Source: Salicibibacter cibi (GTDB lineage Bacteria; Bacillota; Bacilli; Bacillales; Marinococcaceae). From it: a stretch of DNA of 64,000 nucleotides. Shown piece by piece: positions 9,274 through 18,958 of the stretch (its first letter is position 1; every line of letters begins with the position of its first letter). Below the pieces are notes generated by a model, which ran no database searches, was not told where the DNA came from, and saw only the letters and a list, made by a program, of their open reading frames with translations. The stretch is taken from positions 3,038,001 to 3,102,000 of the forward strand of contig NZ_CP054706.1 of the NCBI RefSeq assembly GCF_016495865.1. Reading direction: 5' to 3'. A program made the position numbers and the translations under genes.

Positions 9274-9534
9274 ATTTTCTCCCTCCCGATAGCTTTGGTT
9301 ATTAACGGCTATTTTTCTAACATATTAATATGTGTATTGCTTCCTTGAATGGGCATTGATCCACTCCCTTCTTTCATTTAGTTAACTTTCGCAACAAGCG
9401 TCACAATGTTTAATTTCCCTGACCATTATCTATTTACCGCTTTATTATTTACTATTATGATCGTATTGCAACGATATGCCACTTGTCTTAAACCCATTCT
9501 CTGAAGAGATCATATGTATTCTTCAACCATGGTG
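9274..9534. promoter_or_regulatory. Upstream region of dehydrogenase cassette 1 with a repeated box
   Basis: No gene here. A box at about 9442-9487 (containing GATCGTATTGCAACGATA, an inverted repeat ATCGT-n6-ACGAT) recurs upstream of cassette 2 (12842-12890) and of the relic cassette 3 (13466-13508). Nearer the gene lies the palindrome ACATATTAATATGT at about 9318-9332. Copy 2 has an imperfect version. The shared box is a candidate operator or promoter, but no clear -35/-10 pair can be assigned. Confidence 0.45.
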
Positions 9535-9694
9535 TTGCTTTTTTCTAACGCACGATTTGAGAAACATGTATGCAAAAATCATATAGCAATATGAGTAGTT
9601 TAAGAAAGACATCAGATAAAGAATCAAAACAACAGGGGCAACAGCTAGAAACAGGAATATGCGAATAACCATGCCACGGAATTAACTATCATTG
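9535..9694 (-). pseudogene. tatC relic of cassette 2
   Basis: About 160 bp that match both ends of the intact tatC. The left part (GCACGATTTGAGAAACATG, CAATATGAGTAG) resembles the tatC 3' end at about 5650-5720. The right part (GCGAATAACCATGCCACG) resembles the 5' end at about 6295-6320. The middle ~500 bp is missing and no reading frame survives. It lies just downstream of tatA copy 2, exactly where tatC stands in cassette 1. Confidence 0.7.
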
Positions 9695-9784
9695 TTTATT
9701 ATCTTTGATATATTTTTAACTTTTACTATTTCTCATTATCTATCCGCTTACTCCTGTTCCCATCTTTGAATTCATTAACGATAC

Positions 9785-10027
9785 TTATTCTTTTTGTGTA
9801 CTCTCTGATTCCTTGGCTTCATGAGATTCCTCTTTTTTTGCCTCTTCTTCCTCATCACCCTGTAGATTCACATCATCCATGATCTGGTTGGTGGATTTCT
9901 TAAAAGCCGATAATGTTTCACCAAAAGCAGAACCAATCTGTGGCAATTTTTTGGGACCAAAAATCAGTAACGCTATTAACAATATAAGGATTAACCCGGG
10001 TATGCCAATCGTTCCTACACCACCCAT
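9785..10027 (-). CDS. tatA: Twin-arginine translocase subunit TatA, copy 2
   Basis: 80 residues. The first 56 are essentially the same as copy 1 (one membrane helix, FGPKKLP hinge, amphipathic helix [14 protein letters not shown]). The tail is longer, highly charged and rich in Glu, Lys and Ser ([18 protein letters not shown]). It follows the second GMC dehydrogenase by 38 bp and is followed only by a tatC relic, so it would have to work with the TatC of cassette 1 or one elsewhere in the genome. Confidence 0.92.
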   Translation of the reverse strand: MGGVGTIGIPGLILILLIALLIFGPKKLPQIGSAFGETLSAFKKSTNQIMDDVNLQGDEEEEAKKEESHEAKESESTQKE

Positions 10028-10065
10028 ATCATTCGCCCACTTTCTTTATAAAAATCTACCAAATA

Positions 10066-11811
10066 TTAAGCTTTCTGCGTCGAATTCTTACTGCTCACTA
10101 ATTGACCTCCACCATTGTTCAAATATTCCTCAATGCCTTCCGCTGCACGATAAGCTAGAGCTCCTACTGTACCTGTTGGATTATAATTTCCGAAGTGTGG
10201 AAACGCAGATGCTCCTACGACAAACAGATTTTCTGCGTCCCACATTTGTAAATAGTTATTGACGGCAGAAGTTTCCGGATCATCACCCATTATTACCCCT
10301 CCGGCATAATGTCCTCCTGTGAAAGTATTATCAAATTCTTCGGAAATTTCTTCTGCATCTACAATATCCGCCCCCATTTCTTCAGCAACTTCTCGACATA
10401 CCTCTACACCATAGCTCATTAGATTACGATCTTGATCGGTATATTCATTTGTCACACGAAGAAGCGGATCTCCATATTGATCCTTGTAGGTTGGATCGAG
10501 ATCCAGATAATTAAAACTCCACGGAAGTGTCCCCACTTGAAAATGGACTCTCAAATTTCGGTTTGTATAATACAATGATTTCTCTTTAAATTCCTGTCCC
10601 CAATTTGGCGTCCCTTCTGGAACTGCATTGTTATCGATCGGTCCGTCGCCATACTGTCGAATTTCTACTTCTCCTCCATGCAAAAAATCCAGATCTGTGT
10701 GATCAATATAATCTCCAGCATAATCATCAAACCCCGCACCTAAAGCTCCAGCACCCATATGGAGGTTAAACTTTCGATCGTTAAAAAAAGCTACTGCACC
10801 ATATTTGCTCAAAAAATGTCCAGTAAAGTTTTTGCCGATGACACCCTCCACAGTGTCAGGATTATATGGAGTACCGATTTCAGACAGCAGTAAAAGGCGT
10901 GTATTGGTAAACGTGAAGGCGCCAAGAACAACAACATCAGCCGGTTGTTCATACTCAATACCGGTAGTCGCATCCTCATAGATCACACCCGTCGCTTTTT
11001 CTCCATCGTAATTTACACGACGCACATTGGATTTTGCTCGTAATTCAAAGTTCCCGGTTTCCTCAGCGGTAGCAAGTACTGTTACAATAGGATCTCCTTT
11101 TGCGCCATAATCGCATCCATAAGCACTGCAAAAAGCACAATACTGACATTGAGCAACGTTCTGTCCGTCGGGATTTTCATAATTTGTCGTGCTATTGGCT
11201 GCAGGAAGCATATATGTGTGATTGCCGAGATTTTCAGCTGCATCTCTAAATAATCGAATATTAGGGGTTTCAACCATTGGAGGATTAGGATAATCATCAG
11301 AACGATCAGGACCTAGCGGATTAGGTTCACCGGATATTCCTGCCGTTTTTTCAAAACGATCATAATAAGGCTCAAGTTCTTCATAAGAAATGCCCCAATC
11401 TTGGATAGTCATCCCTTCAGGGATTTTCTCCTCACCGTAGCGATCAACAGTTTGGGTGTGGATCTCAAAATCATAAGGCAGGAATCGAAAAGTCACCCCT
11501 GACCAATGGACACTCCCTCCGCCTACATCATTACCTACATTCATGTCATCTTGCATTCGTACCGGCAAGGCCGTAATGTTTCGTTTATGCCGTGAAGTGA
11601 CCGTTTCACTAGATAAGTCTTGCATCATTTCATGACGCGATGTAAAACGTAATTCATCTTTCACATGCATATAATCTTCCACAGATTTTTCTTCCCCTCG
11701 TTCTAAACAGACAACGTCATAACCTTCTTTGGCCATTTCGGCACTCACGATACCACCAGCCCAACCGCTCCCTACGACAAGGACTTCAACTTTATCTAAT
11801 TGTTCTGGCAT
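10066..11811 (-). CDS. GMC-family FAD dehydrogenase large subunit, copy 2
   Basis: 581 residues, same length and plan as copy 1: N-terminal FAD motif VGSGWAGGIVSAEMAKEG, GGGSVHWSGVTFRF, the Cys cluster CQYCAFCSAYGC, and the C-terminal SAFPHFGNYNPTGTVGALAYRAAE block. In copy 1 His-Asn in the C-terminal block (PHNSGNNPTP) becomes PHFGNYNPTG, a difference close to the likely active site, so substrate choice may differ. The bodies differ throughout, but the last ~33 residues are identical to copy 1 at protein and almost at DNA level. It is preceded by its own Tat-signal subunit. Confidence 0.88.
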   Translation of the reverse strand: MPEQLDKVEVLVVGSGWAGGIVSAEMAKEGYDVVCLERGEEKSVEDYMHVKDELRFTSRHEMMQDLSSETVTSRHKRNITALPVRMQDDMNVGNDVGGGSVHWSGVTFRFLPYDFEIHTQTVDRYGEEKIPEGMTIQDWGISYEELEPYYDRFEKTAGISGEPNPLGPDRSDDYPNPPMVETPNIRLFRDAAENLGNHTYMLPAANSTTNYENPDGQNVAQCQYCAFCSAYGCDYGAKGDPIVTVLATAEETGNFELRAKSNVRRVNYDGEKATGVIYEDATTGIEYEQPADVVVLGAFTFTNTRLLLLSEIGTPYNPDTVEGVIGKNFTGHFLSKYGAVAFFNDRKFNLHMGAGALGAGFDDYAGDYIDHTDLDFLHGGEVEIRQYGDGPIDNNAVPEGTPNWGQEFKEKSLYYTNRNLRVHFQVGTLPWSFNYLDLDPTYKDQYGDPLLRVTNEYTDQDRNLMSYGVEVCREVAEEMGADIVDAEEISEEFDNTFTGGHYAGGVIMGDDPETSAVNNYLQMWDAENLFVVGASAFPHFGNYNPTGTVGALAYRAAEGIEEYLNNGGGQLVSSKNSTQKA

Positions 11812-11839
11812 TTTATCCCTCCAAAGAATTGTTAGTAGC

Positions 11840-12658
11840 CTAATGATGGTCTCTAAGACTCAGAGGTTCCGTTTCTATAAATTCTTCATCTTCAATGACA
11901 TTGATATAAGCAGGCTGAGCACCTGGGTATTCCTTCATGCGCCAACCCTCCATATTTCTATTTCCCCCGTAAAGAGGATCAGAATATACACCTTCAAGCG
12001 TTACATTTCTAAGCAATGAAAAAAATAGTGCGGATGAGGCTCCTTTCATCTCCACATCCCCATTATCAAAAGCCATCAAAACTTCATCTTGCTGTTCTAT
12101 TTCTATATCAACAAATTTTTCTTGCCATTGCTCTTCACTAACTTCATTGATCCTTCTGAGCCCTACAATAAAGAGCTCATTTCTTCTCATTCTCGATTGA
12201 TATCCTTGTTCAGGTTCACCTTCTTGAAAGGGACCACGCATATACTCTTTTGCGTTTAAACCCCAACTCCCTGCCAACTGTTTATCAATAAAATATGGAA
12301 CACCTAAGGCAATCGCCCCGGGACCATTTTCATCTTCGGGGAAAATTCGTTCGACAGCCGCATTTAAAATATTAAAATCTTCATCCCGGCTGAAAAACAT
12401 TCTAGCTTCTTGAAAATTATTAGACTCGCCATCTGTTTCAGCTTCTCCAGCTGTCTCAGTGTCTGTTCCGGCAAACCATTGGTTTCCAAGAACTCCGCCT
12501 AAAACTCCTCCGCCGACAACTCCTCCGGCTACGAGTCCCGTATTTTTAATAAATGTACGTCGACTGATTCCTTCATTTGAAGATGAATTAGTTGTTTCAT
12601 CACTATTCGATAACGACTGATTAACATCTGTCTGTTTATCATCATTTTTTTCCGCCAT
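11840..12658 (-). CDS. Gluconate 2-dehydrogenase subunit 3 family protein with Tat signal, copy 2
   Basis: 272 residues, same length as copy 1. The Tat motif SRRTFIK and Gly-rich h-region are identical to copy 1 as far as NNFQEARMFF (about residue 90). Beyond this the proteins diverge (for example ERIFPEDENGPGAIALG and YSDPLYGGNRNMEGWRMKEYPGA). It precedes GMC copy 2 by 28 bp, so this is the exported partner of that enzyme. The sharp change from near identity to divergence suggests recombination or strong selection on the export signal. Confidence 0.9.
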   Translation of the reverse strand: MAEKNDDKQTDVNQSLSNSDETTNSSSNEGISRRTFIKNTGLVAGGVVGGGVLGGVLGNQWFAGTDTETAGEAETDGESNNFQEARMFFSRDEDFNILNAAVERIFPEDENGPGAIALGVPYFIDKQLAGSWGLNAKEYMRGPFQEGEPEQGYQSRMRRNELFIVGLRRINEVSEEQWQEKFVDIEIEQQDEVLMAFDNGDVEMKGASSALFFSLLRNVTLEGVYSDPLYGGNRNMEGWRMKEYPGAQPAYINVIEDEEFIETEPLSLRDHH

Positions 12659-12841
12659 ATTTTCTCCCTCCCCGTAGGTTATTAACGGCTATTTTTCTAA
12701 CATATTCATATGGGTATTGCTTCCTTGAAGTGGTGATCCACTCCTTTCTTTATCTGGGTAACACTCATCATTGTATCTACGCTTGAACAATTCATTTTCA
12801 TAATAGATACATAATTTATCTACCTGTTATCTTTTTGCCGT

Positions 12842-12890
12842 TTTATTATTTACTACTATGATCGTATTGCAATGATATGCCACTTGTGTC
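12842..12890. promoter_or_regulatory. Repeated upstream box, cassette 2
   Basis: Second copy of the conserved box (GATCGTATTGCAATGATATG followed by CCACTTGTG), about 185 bp upstream of the cassette 2 start. One base change weakens the ATCGT/ACGAT symmetry seen in copy 1. Confidence 0.45.
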
Positions 12891-12946
12891 ACACTCATTT
12901 TCATTAGTTCTGAGGAGATCGTATGTGTTCTTCAGCCATGGTATTG

Positions 12947-13307
12947 CTTTTTTATGATGCACGATTTAAGAAACATATATGCCAAGCTCATATAGTAATA
13001 TGAGTGGTGTAATAAGAAAGACGTCAGATAAAAAATCAATAATTTAAAAATAAACATCTGTTCCAATTATTCACCCAAAGATCTCAAAAACATCATGGCG
13101 ATGAAACAACAAAGTAAATCAAATCGATAACGTTGTCATCAAGAAAAGAATGACTGCTGCGCGATAATCATCATTTCAAAATGAATGGCTCTCGAGCCGA
13201 TCAGAAATGAATAAACGATGAGAAAAACAATCAAGTTATCCAAAAAATAATCCTAATATTAGTATCATTACTTTTATTGGCTAAAACCCAGTCGAGCAAA
13301 CTCCCAT
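12947..13307 (-). pseudogene. tatC relic of cassette 3
   Basis: About 360 bp aligning along much of tatC with many small deletions. Shared segments include the 3' end (GATGCACGATTTAAGAAAC), CTCAAAAACATCATGGCGAT, CATTTCAAAATGAATGGCT, and GAGCAAACTCCCATA, equivalent to the codons for KFARPAL. Frames are broken throughout. At its upstream end it passes directly into the start of a Tat-signal small-subunit gene, so the GMC gene and tatA of this cassette have been deleted. Confidence 0.75.
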
Positions 13308-13406
13308 ACTTAGGCTAGTATTCTTAATAAACGCCCGACGGCTAATTCCTTCCTTCGACTTTTCTTCATTGTTATGATTTTCTGGATTCGTATTATTCTC
13401 TGCCAT
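13308..13406 (-). pseudogene. N-terminal relic of a third Tat-signal dehydrogenase small subunit
   Basis: ATG at 13406 after a weak ribosome site opens a frame reading MAENNTNPENHNNEEKSKEG then ISRRAFIKNTS, clearly homologous to the Tat signals of the two intact small subunits. After KNTS the frame enters tatC-derived DNA (translated GVCSTGF) and stops. It marks a deletion that fused cassette ends. The upstream box at 13466-13508 is still recognisable. Confidence 0.75.
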
Positions 13407-13465
13407 TGTCGACACCCCTTTCTCAATCGTTCAGTGCTATATCGCGCCATTACCTGATTGCCAAT

Positions 13466-13508
13466 TTACTTAATATTATGATTTTATTACAATGATATGA
13501 CACTTGTC
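13466..13508. promoter_or_regulatory. Repeated upstream box, relic cassette 3
   Basis: Third copy of the box (TTATGATTTTATTACAATGATATGA split by two changes, then CACTTGTC), about 60 bp upstream of the relic small subunit and just after the glpK terminator. Its survival in a dead cassette dates all three to one duplication history. Confidence 0.4.
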
Positions 13509-13522
13509 AGAATCCGTAAAAA

Positions 13523-13565
13523 ACCATAGGGCGACTTTGAAACTAAGTTCAGCCACCTCTATGGT
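13523..13565 (-). terminator. Terminator of glpK
   Basis: Arms ACCATAG (13523-13529) and CTATGGT (13559-13565) with further pairing inside. The minus-strand 3' side is followed by TTTTTT. The opposite strand also ends in a T-rich run, so it may work both ways. Confidence 0.6.
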
Positions 13566-13580
13566 CTTCTTTTTTATACA

Positions 13581-15515
<1,935 letters not shown>

Positions 15516-16287
15516 TTACGCGGCTTGCGCTTGGGCGCACCTCCGATACTCCCCAACCTCGGCAAAGAAAGCGGCAATCGTCATATCACCTAAGCCTTTG
15601 ATCTCCCTTATTTGTTCGGCGCCAGGGAGATGCTCGAGCTGTTCGGTCAATTGCGCTTCCAATGGCTCGAGTTGCCGGGCATAAAGATCATACTGATCCA
15701 GTAACGCGTCTAATTTCTGGCGGGCAAAGCGAAGTCCTTCGGTGATGCCGACACTTTTTTTAGCAGCTTCATGTAGCTTTTGGGCACGGGCGAATCCTGT
15801 GTGTCGCTGCGTGTGCGCTTTCCATGCTTCCACGATGTGTCATTCCCGCAATAGCTTGGGGGAGAAAGGTTGGGGGAGAGTATCGCCCGTCTTTCACCTG
15901 TTTAGCGATCACCATCGCATCTTTCGTGTCATTTTTACTTGGTGAATGATCATCGATTTCCTTGAGACGTTTGACGTGCATGGGATTGACCAACACCAGC
16001 TGATGGCCGCACGAGTCAAGATAATCCGCCAAGCTAAACCAGTAGTGGCCGGTGGGCTCCATGCCTACCACCATGTGCGTTTTTTGATGGTTCGCTTGAT
16101 GATCTTCAACCCAGCGTAGAAACTTTTCAAAGCCATCACGATCGTTAGAGAACGCGACGCGCTTCCCAAACTCGAAGCCGCGATCATCAATGGCACGAGC
16201 AACATATTTGTTCTTGGCAATGTCGACGTCAATGATGAGTGTTTCAGGGGTGATTTGAGCGAGCTTTTCATTTTGTGTATCATTCAT
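15516..16287 (-). pseudogene. IS110-family transposase, frameshifted and truncated
   Basis: Two overlapping frames together give one damaged transposase. The N-terminal part starting at 16287 (172 codons) carries the RuvC-like DEDD domain: LIIDVDIAKNKYVAR, MVVGMEPTGHYWFSLADYL, LVLVNPMHVKRLKE, NDTKDAMVIAKQVKDGRY. The frame then slips near 15850 and continues as EAWKAHTQRHTGFARAQKL to the helix-hairpin-helix part of the Tnp_20 domain, EIKGLGDMTIAAFFAEVGEY, where it ends early. Intact relatives have about 400 residues including a conserved Ser in the missing C-terminal part. The element is therefore dead by itself. Exact ends were not found. Confidence 0.85.
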
Positions 16288-16440
16288 GATGAGTCCTCCT
16301 TGGTAGTTATCAATTTAGAGGTCGATGAGTGATCATCAGACACTCCGTACTATACCAAGGGGGCTCTTTTGTGTTCAAAGCTCAAAATTCCCCCTAACAG
16401 GAATGCTTTTTTATCCTAAAAGCAGTACATACAAAACTAA
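16288..16440 (-). ncRNA. Possible bridge-RNA region of the IS110 relic
   Basis: In IS110 elements the non-coding left end upstream of the transposase encodes the bridge RNA. Here 16288-16440 is non-coding and contains CCTTGGTA (16355-16362 region) and TACCAAGG (16297-16304 region) as an inverted repeat around about 50 nt. This is a position and folding argument only. Confidence 0.3.
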
Positions 16441-16465
16441 CCCAAAACCACTGTCAACAATTGGA

Positions 16466-18370
16466 TCACAGACTTCCAGCAGCAACCACCGTATTGGATA
16501 GAGCAAAAAAAGTAACGATAAATGAATTAATGAATCCACCTACCCAGATAGAACCAGTTTCCTTAAAGAATATTCTTGCGTACAATGCTGCAATCGGCAG
16601 GATGAATAGTAGTCCAAAGAGTATCACCCCTGCAAGTGCAGAAGTTGTACCTTCCGGGTAAGGGACTGCTGGGAATAACTTGACACCTGTCGTATATAAT
16701 GCCAGATAGTCTAAAAATGAAAAGATGACCAAGCTGGCACAACTGGCTATTAAAATTAGCCCTACATTTTTCCATTCTTTAGCACCTTTTATTCTCGTTG
16801 AAAGGTTAAAAGTAAGACTGCTGATGATGAAATAAAAAGCGAAAAATGGTAAATAAACAAGCAACATCCCGACTTTTTCAGGGGTGATCGTTTTCAAACT
16901 TAGTACATAAAATCTGAAATCAGTAAGAAACCAATAGTTTGCTAGCGATAGAAATACATAGGCACTTGCAAAAACAATAACGGCCAAAATCAATGATTTA
17001 AAAACTTGAATCAATGGAAGTTGAACGCCTATATCTTTTAATTTCGAGCCGTTTTTCCTGGCGATAAAATAAAATGTCGCAATAAATAAACCAAGTGCTA
17101 TAATTCCACTAACGATATTAAATATTACAAGACCGTTCATTACAGGCATTGGAAAGATGTCATTTACCGGGAATATTGTCGGAATATAACGGTCCAACGG
17201 CTTCATACCAATAGGATAACCCATTGCCCACATATAAATAAATGGAGTAGGTATTAAACCTACAAGCAATAATAACCAATAGGTTAGTTTCGACTTAGTA
17301 TTACTTATTATACTAAGTGAACTAGGTTCAGGCCTGATAATCGTATTAAAGAAAGGGAGTTTTAATAATAACAGACCAAAAGTAGGAATAAACAAAAAGA
17401 AACCTATCAGTGCAACACCTGTCGAGATCTCCTTCCAATGCCAAACTTGATTTGTAACAGAATCTTCACCTTGCAGTAATGTTATGTCAAAAAAATCTAT
17501 AATATCATTCGCAGCTTGATGGGAATCTGTCATTCTAGGATGATTGATTGAAGGTTGATAAATAACCCGTAAATTGTTGTCGTCAGCTGCTTGAATTGCT
17601 GAGGAGCGATCAATTTCACCCTCGTCACCGTAATGATAATAAGCGCCATATTCCGCTCCGGTGAATCCCATTCCTGCCTCTGCAGTTGACGTGATATTAA
17701 TGTCGCTTCCTTTCTCTACGTCCCACATGCCTTCAGTCCATTCATCATATTGACCAAATACCACGCCCAAATTAACGGGGTAATCAGAATACATAAGCTC
17801 CTCGTTCTCTTCATTTACCAAAAATGATTGTGAGGTAGGGAGTAATGCATTGGGGGTGACAATTGATGGATCATTTTCTTGTTTTTCAAATGCTTGAAGT
17901 GCAGCAAATTGTAAGTTGTCTCCACCCATTGAGTGACCAACCATACCTATTCTATCAACATCTACATAAGGAAGTGTACCAAGATATTGTAGAGCAGAAT
18001 AGACACCCTGATCATTCACAATCCCATTGTTTATGTCATCGTCAGGAAATGTAGATAATCCGTGACCATACGCATCCGGGGAAATGACAACCATGCCGCG
18101 ACGCGCTAATTCGATGGCGTTAGTAGATTGCATTTCCGCTGTATTATTGTAACCATGAGCGGCTACTACTGCAGGGACAGATTCGCTGTCAGTTGCAGAT
18201 TCGGGCACATAAAGCATCGCTCTAAGCTCGGCACCATCCTCTGTAACAATATTAACATCTGATATATCAATTTCTCCATTATCACTATGAAACATGCTAG
18301 CTGATAAAGAGCCCACTGCCATTAGAACAATGGATAAAACAAATATAATTTTGACCTTATTCTTTTTCAT
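16466..18370 (-). CDS. Alpha/beta hydrolase fused to a polytopic membrane domain
   Basis: 634 residues. A signal-anchor helix (about 8-25) is followed by an alpha/beta hydrolase domain. Features are VVAAHGYNNT (oxyanion region, 68-77), the nucleophile elbow GHSMGG at 145-150 with Ser147, and SINHPRMTDSHQAAND as the likely catalytic His region. From about residue 330 to the end there are roughly eight hydrophobic segments with short loops. The hydrolase would face the outside of the cell. ATG follows AAAGGAG. I cannot name the substrate; lipid, peptide or xenobiotic ester hydrolysis are all open. Expression is probably controlled by the leader at 18518-18636. Confidence 0.75.
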   Translation of the reverse strand: MKKNKVKIIFVLSIVLMAVGSLSASMFHSDNGEIDISDVNIVTEDGAELRAMLYVPESATDSESVPAVVAAHGYNNTAEMQSTNAIELARRGMVVISPDAYGHGLSTFPDDDINNGIVNDQGVYSALQYLGTLPYVDVDRIGMVGHSMGGDNLQFAALQAFEKQENDPSIVTPNALLPTSQSFLVNEENEELMYSDYPVNLGVVFGQYDEWTEGMWDVEKGSDINITSTAEAGMGFTGAEYGAYYHYGDEGEIDRSSAIQAADDNNLRVIYQPSINHPRMTDSHQAANDIIDFFDITLLQGEDSVTNQVWHWKEISTGVALIGFFLFIPTFGLLLLKLPFFNTIIRPEPSSLSIISNTKSKLTYWLLLLVGLIPTPFIYMWAMGYPIGMKPLDRYIPTIFPVNDIFPMPVMNGLVIFNIVSGIIALGLFIATFYFIARKNGSKLKDIGVQLPLIQVFKSLILAVIVFASAYVFLSLANYWFLTDFRFYVLSLKTITPEKVGMLLVYLPFFAFYFIISSLTFNLSTRIKGAKEWKNVGLILIASCASLVIFSFLDYLALYTTGVKLFPAVPYPEGTTSALAGVILFGLLFILPIAALYARIFFKETGSIWVGGFINSFIVTFFALSNTVVAAGSL

Positions 18371-18517
18371 TTAGTATTCTCCTTTGAGTCGTGACACAAA
18401 ATAAGATATTTGGAAAGATAGGAGTCGCTGAATAGTAGATTATTACTGGATCAGAACCCCTATTTGAAGCGTTTTCAACTATAGCAATCAAGACCTCCTT
18501 TCTAAATGCCAAAAAAA

Positions 18518-18570
18518 ACCTATACTTTAATAAGCACTTTTAAAATGCAAAGGCTTAAAAAAGTATAGGT
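18518..18570 (-). terminator. Attenuator-type terminator upstream of the membrane hydrolase
   Basis: Perfect 11-bp stem, ACCTATACTTT (minus strand, from 18570) with AAAGTATAGGT (to 18518), an inner AAGC/GCTT pairing, then eight Ts. It stands between the promoter at 18608-18636 and the hydrolase start at 18370, and a short reading frame (18589-18527) runs through it. Confidence 0.75.
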
Positions 18571-18589
18571 CTCTCAACATCTCAACCAT
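18527..18589 (-). CDS. Putative 20-residue leader peptide
   Basis: ATG at 18589, or a second ATG at 18580, opens a frame reading MVEMLRDLYFFKPLHFKSAY and ending inside the 3' arm of the terminator. It begins about 11-20 nt after the predicted transcription start. The ribosome site is weak (GGTTGAG before the second ATG). Its value is its position: a ribosome on it would disrupt the terminator stem. No known leader peptide is recognised. Confidence 0.35.
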   Translation of the reverse strand: MVEMLRDLYFFKPLHFKSAY

Positions 18590-18607
18590 AGTTAACTTGT
18601 CAAAAAT

Positions 18608-18636
18608 ATAGTAACTTTTTGTAATGAATTTGTCAA
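18608..18636 (-). promoter_or_regulatory. Sigma-A promoter for the hydrolase leader
   Basis: TTGACA (18631-18636), 17-base spacer, TACTAT (18608-18613) on the minus strand; predicted start near 18601. Confidence 0.7.
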
Positions 18637-18738
18637 CACACAATAAACTACGTCAAGGTCATCCATACTTTGTTTCCAACTTCATCTGTGCTGGCTCGAG
18701 TGTTTAAAGTATTCTATATAACATGTTTCTCGATCCTC

Positions 18739-18958
18739 TTAAAACGAATAATAAACAATAAATTGATCAATGATGATTTTATAACTGCCTTCCCATCCAT
18801 CATTTTCCGACTGGTACGCTTGTACCTAAGAGAGAGACTTTTTCTTTAATGTTTTTGAGCAAACGTTTTTTGTATTCCTTTGTTTCAATCCAAGTAAAGT
18901 GGCGACTGCGAATATTGCGAAAGCCTACTAATGATTGCTCAGTCCATTCTAACTTCAT
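18739..18958 (-). pseudogene. RelE/ParE-type toxin, frameshifted
   Basis: ATG at 18958 directly follows the antitoxin stop (TAAATG). The frame reads MKLEWTEQSLVGFRNIRSRH to KRLLKNIKEKVSLLGTSVPVGK and stops at 18800. The next frame continues DGWEGSYKIIIDQFIVYYSF and stops at 18739. Together these match the beginning and middle of RelE/ParE toxins, including the W-x-G-S-Y-K-I beta strand. A one- or two-base indel near 18803 and the loss of the C-terminal end make it inactive. Confidence 0.65.
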
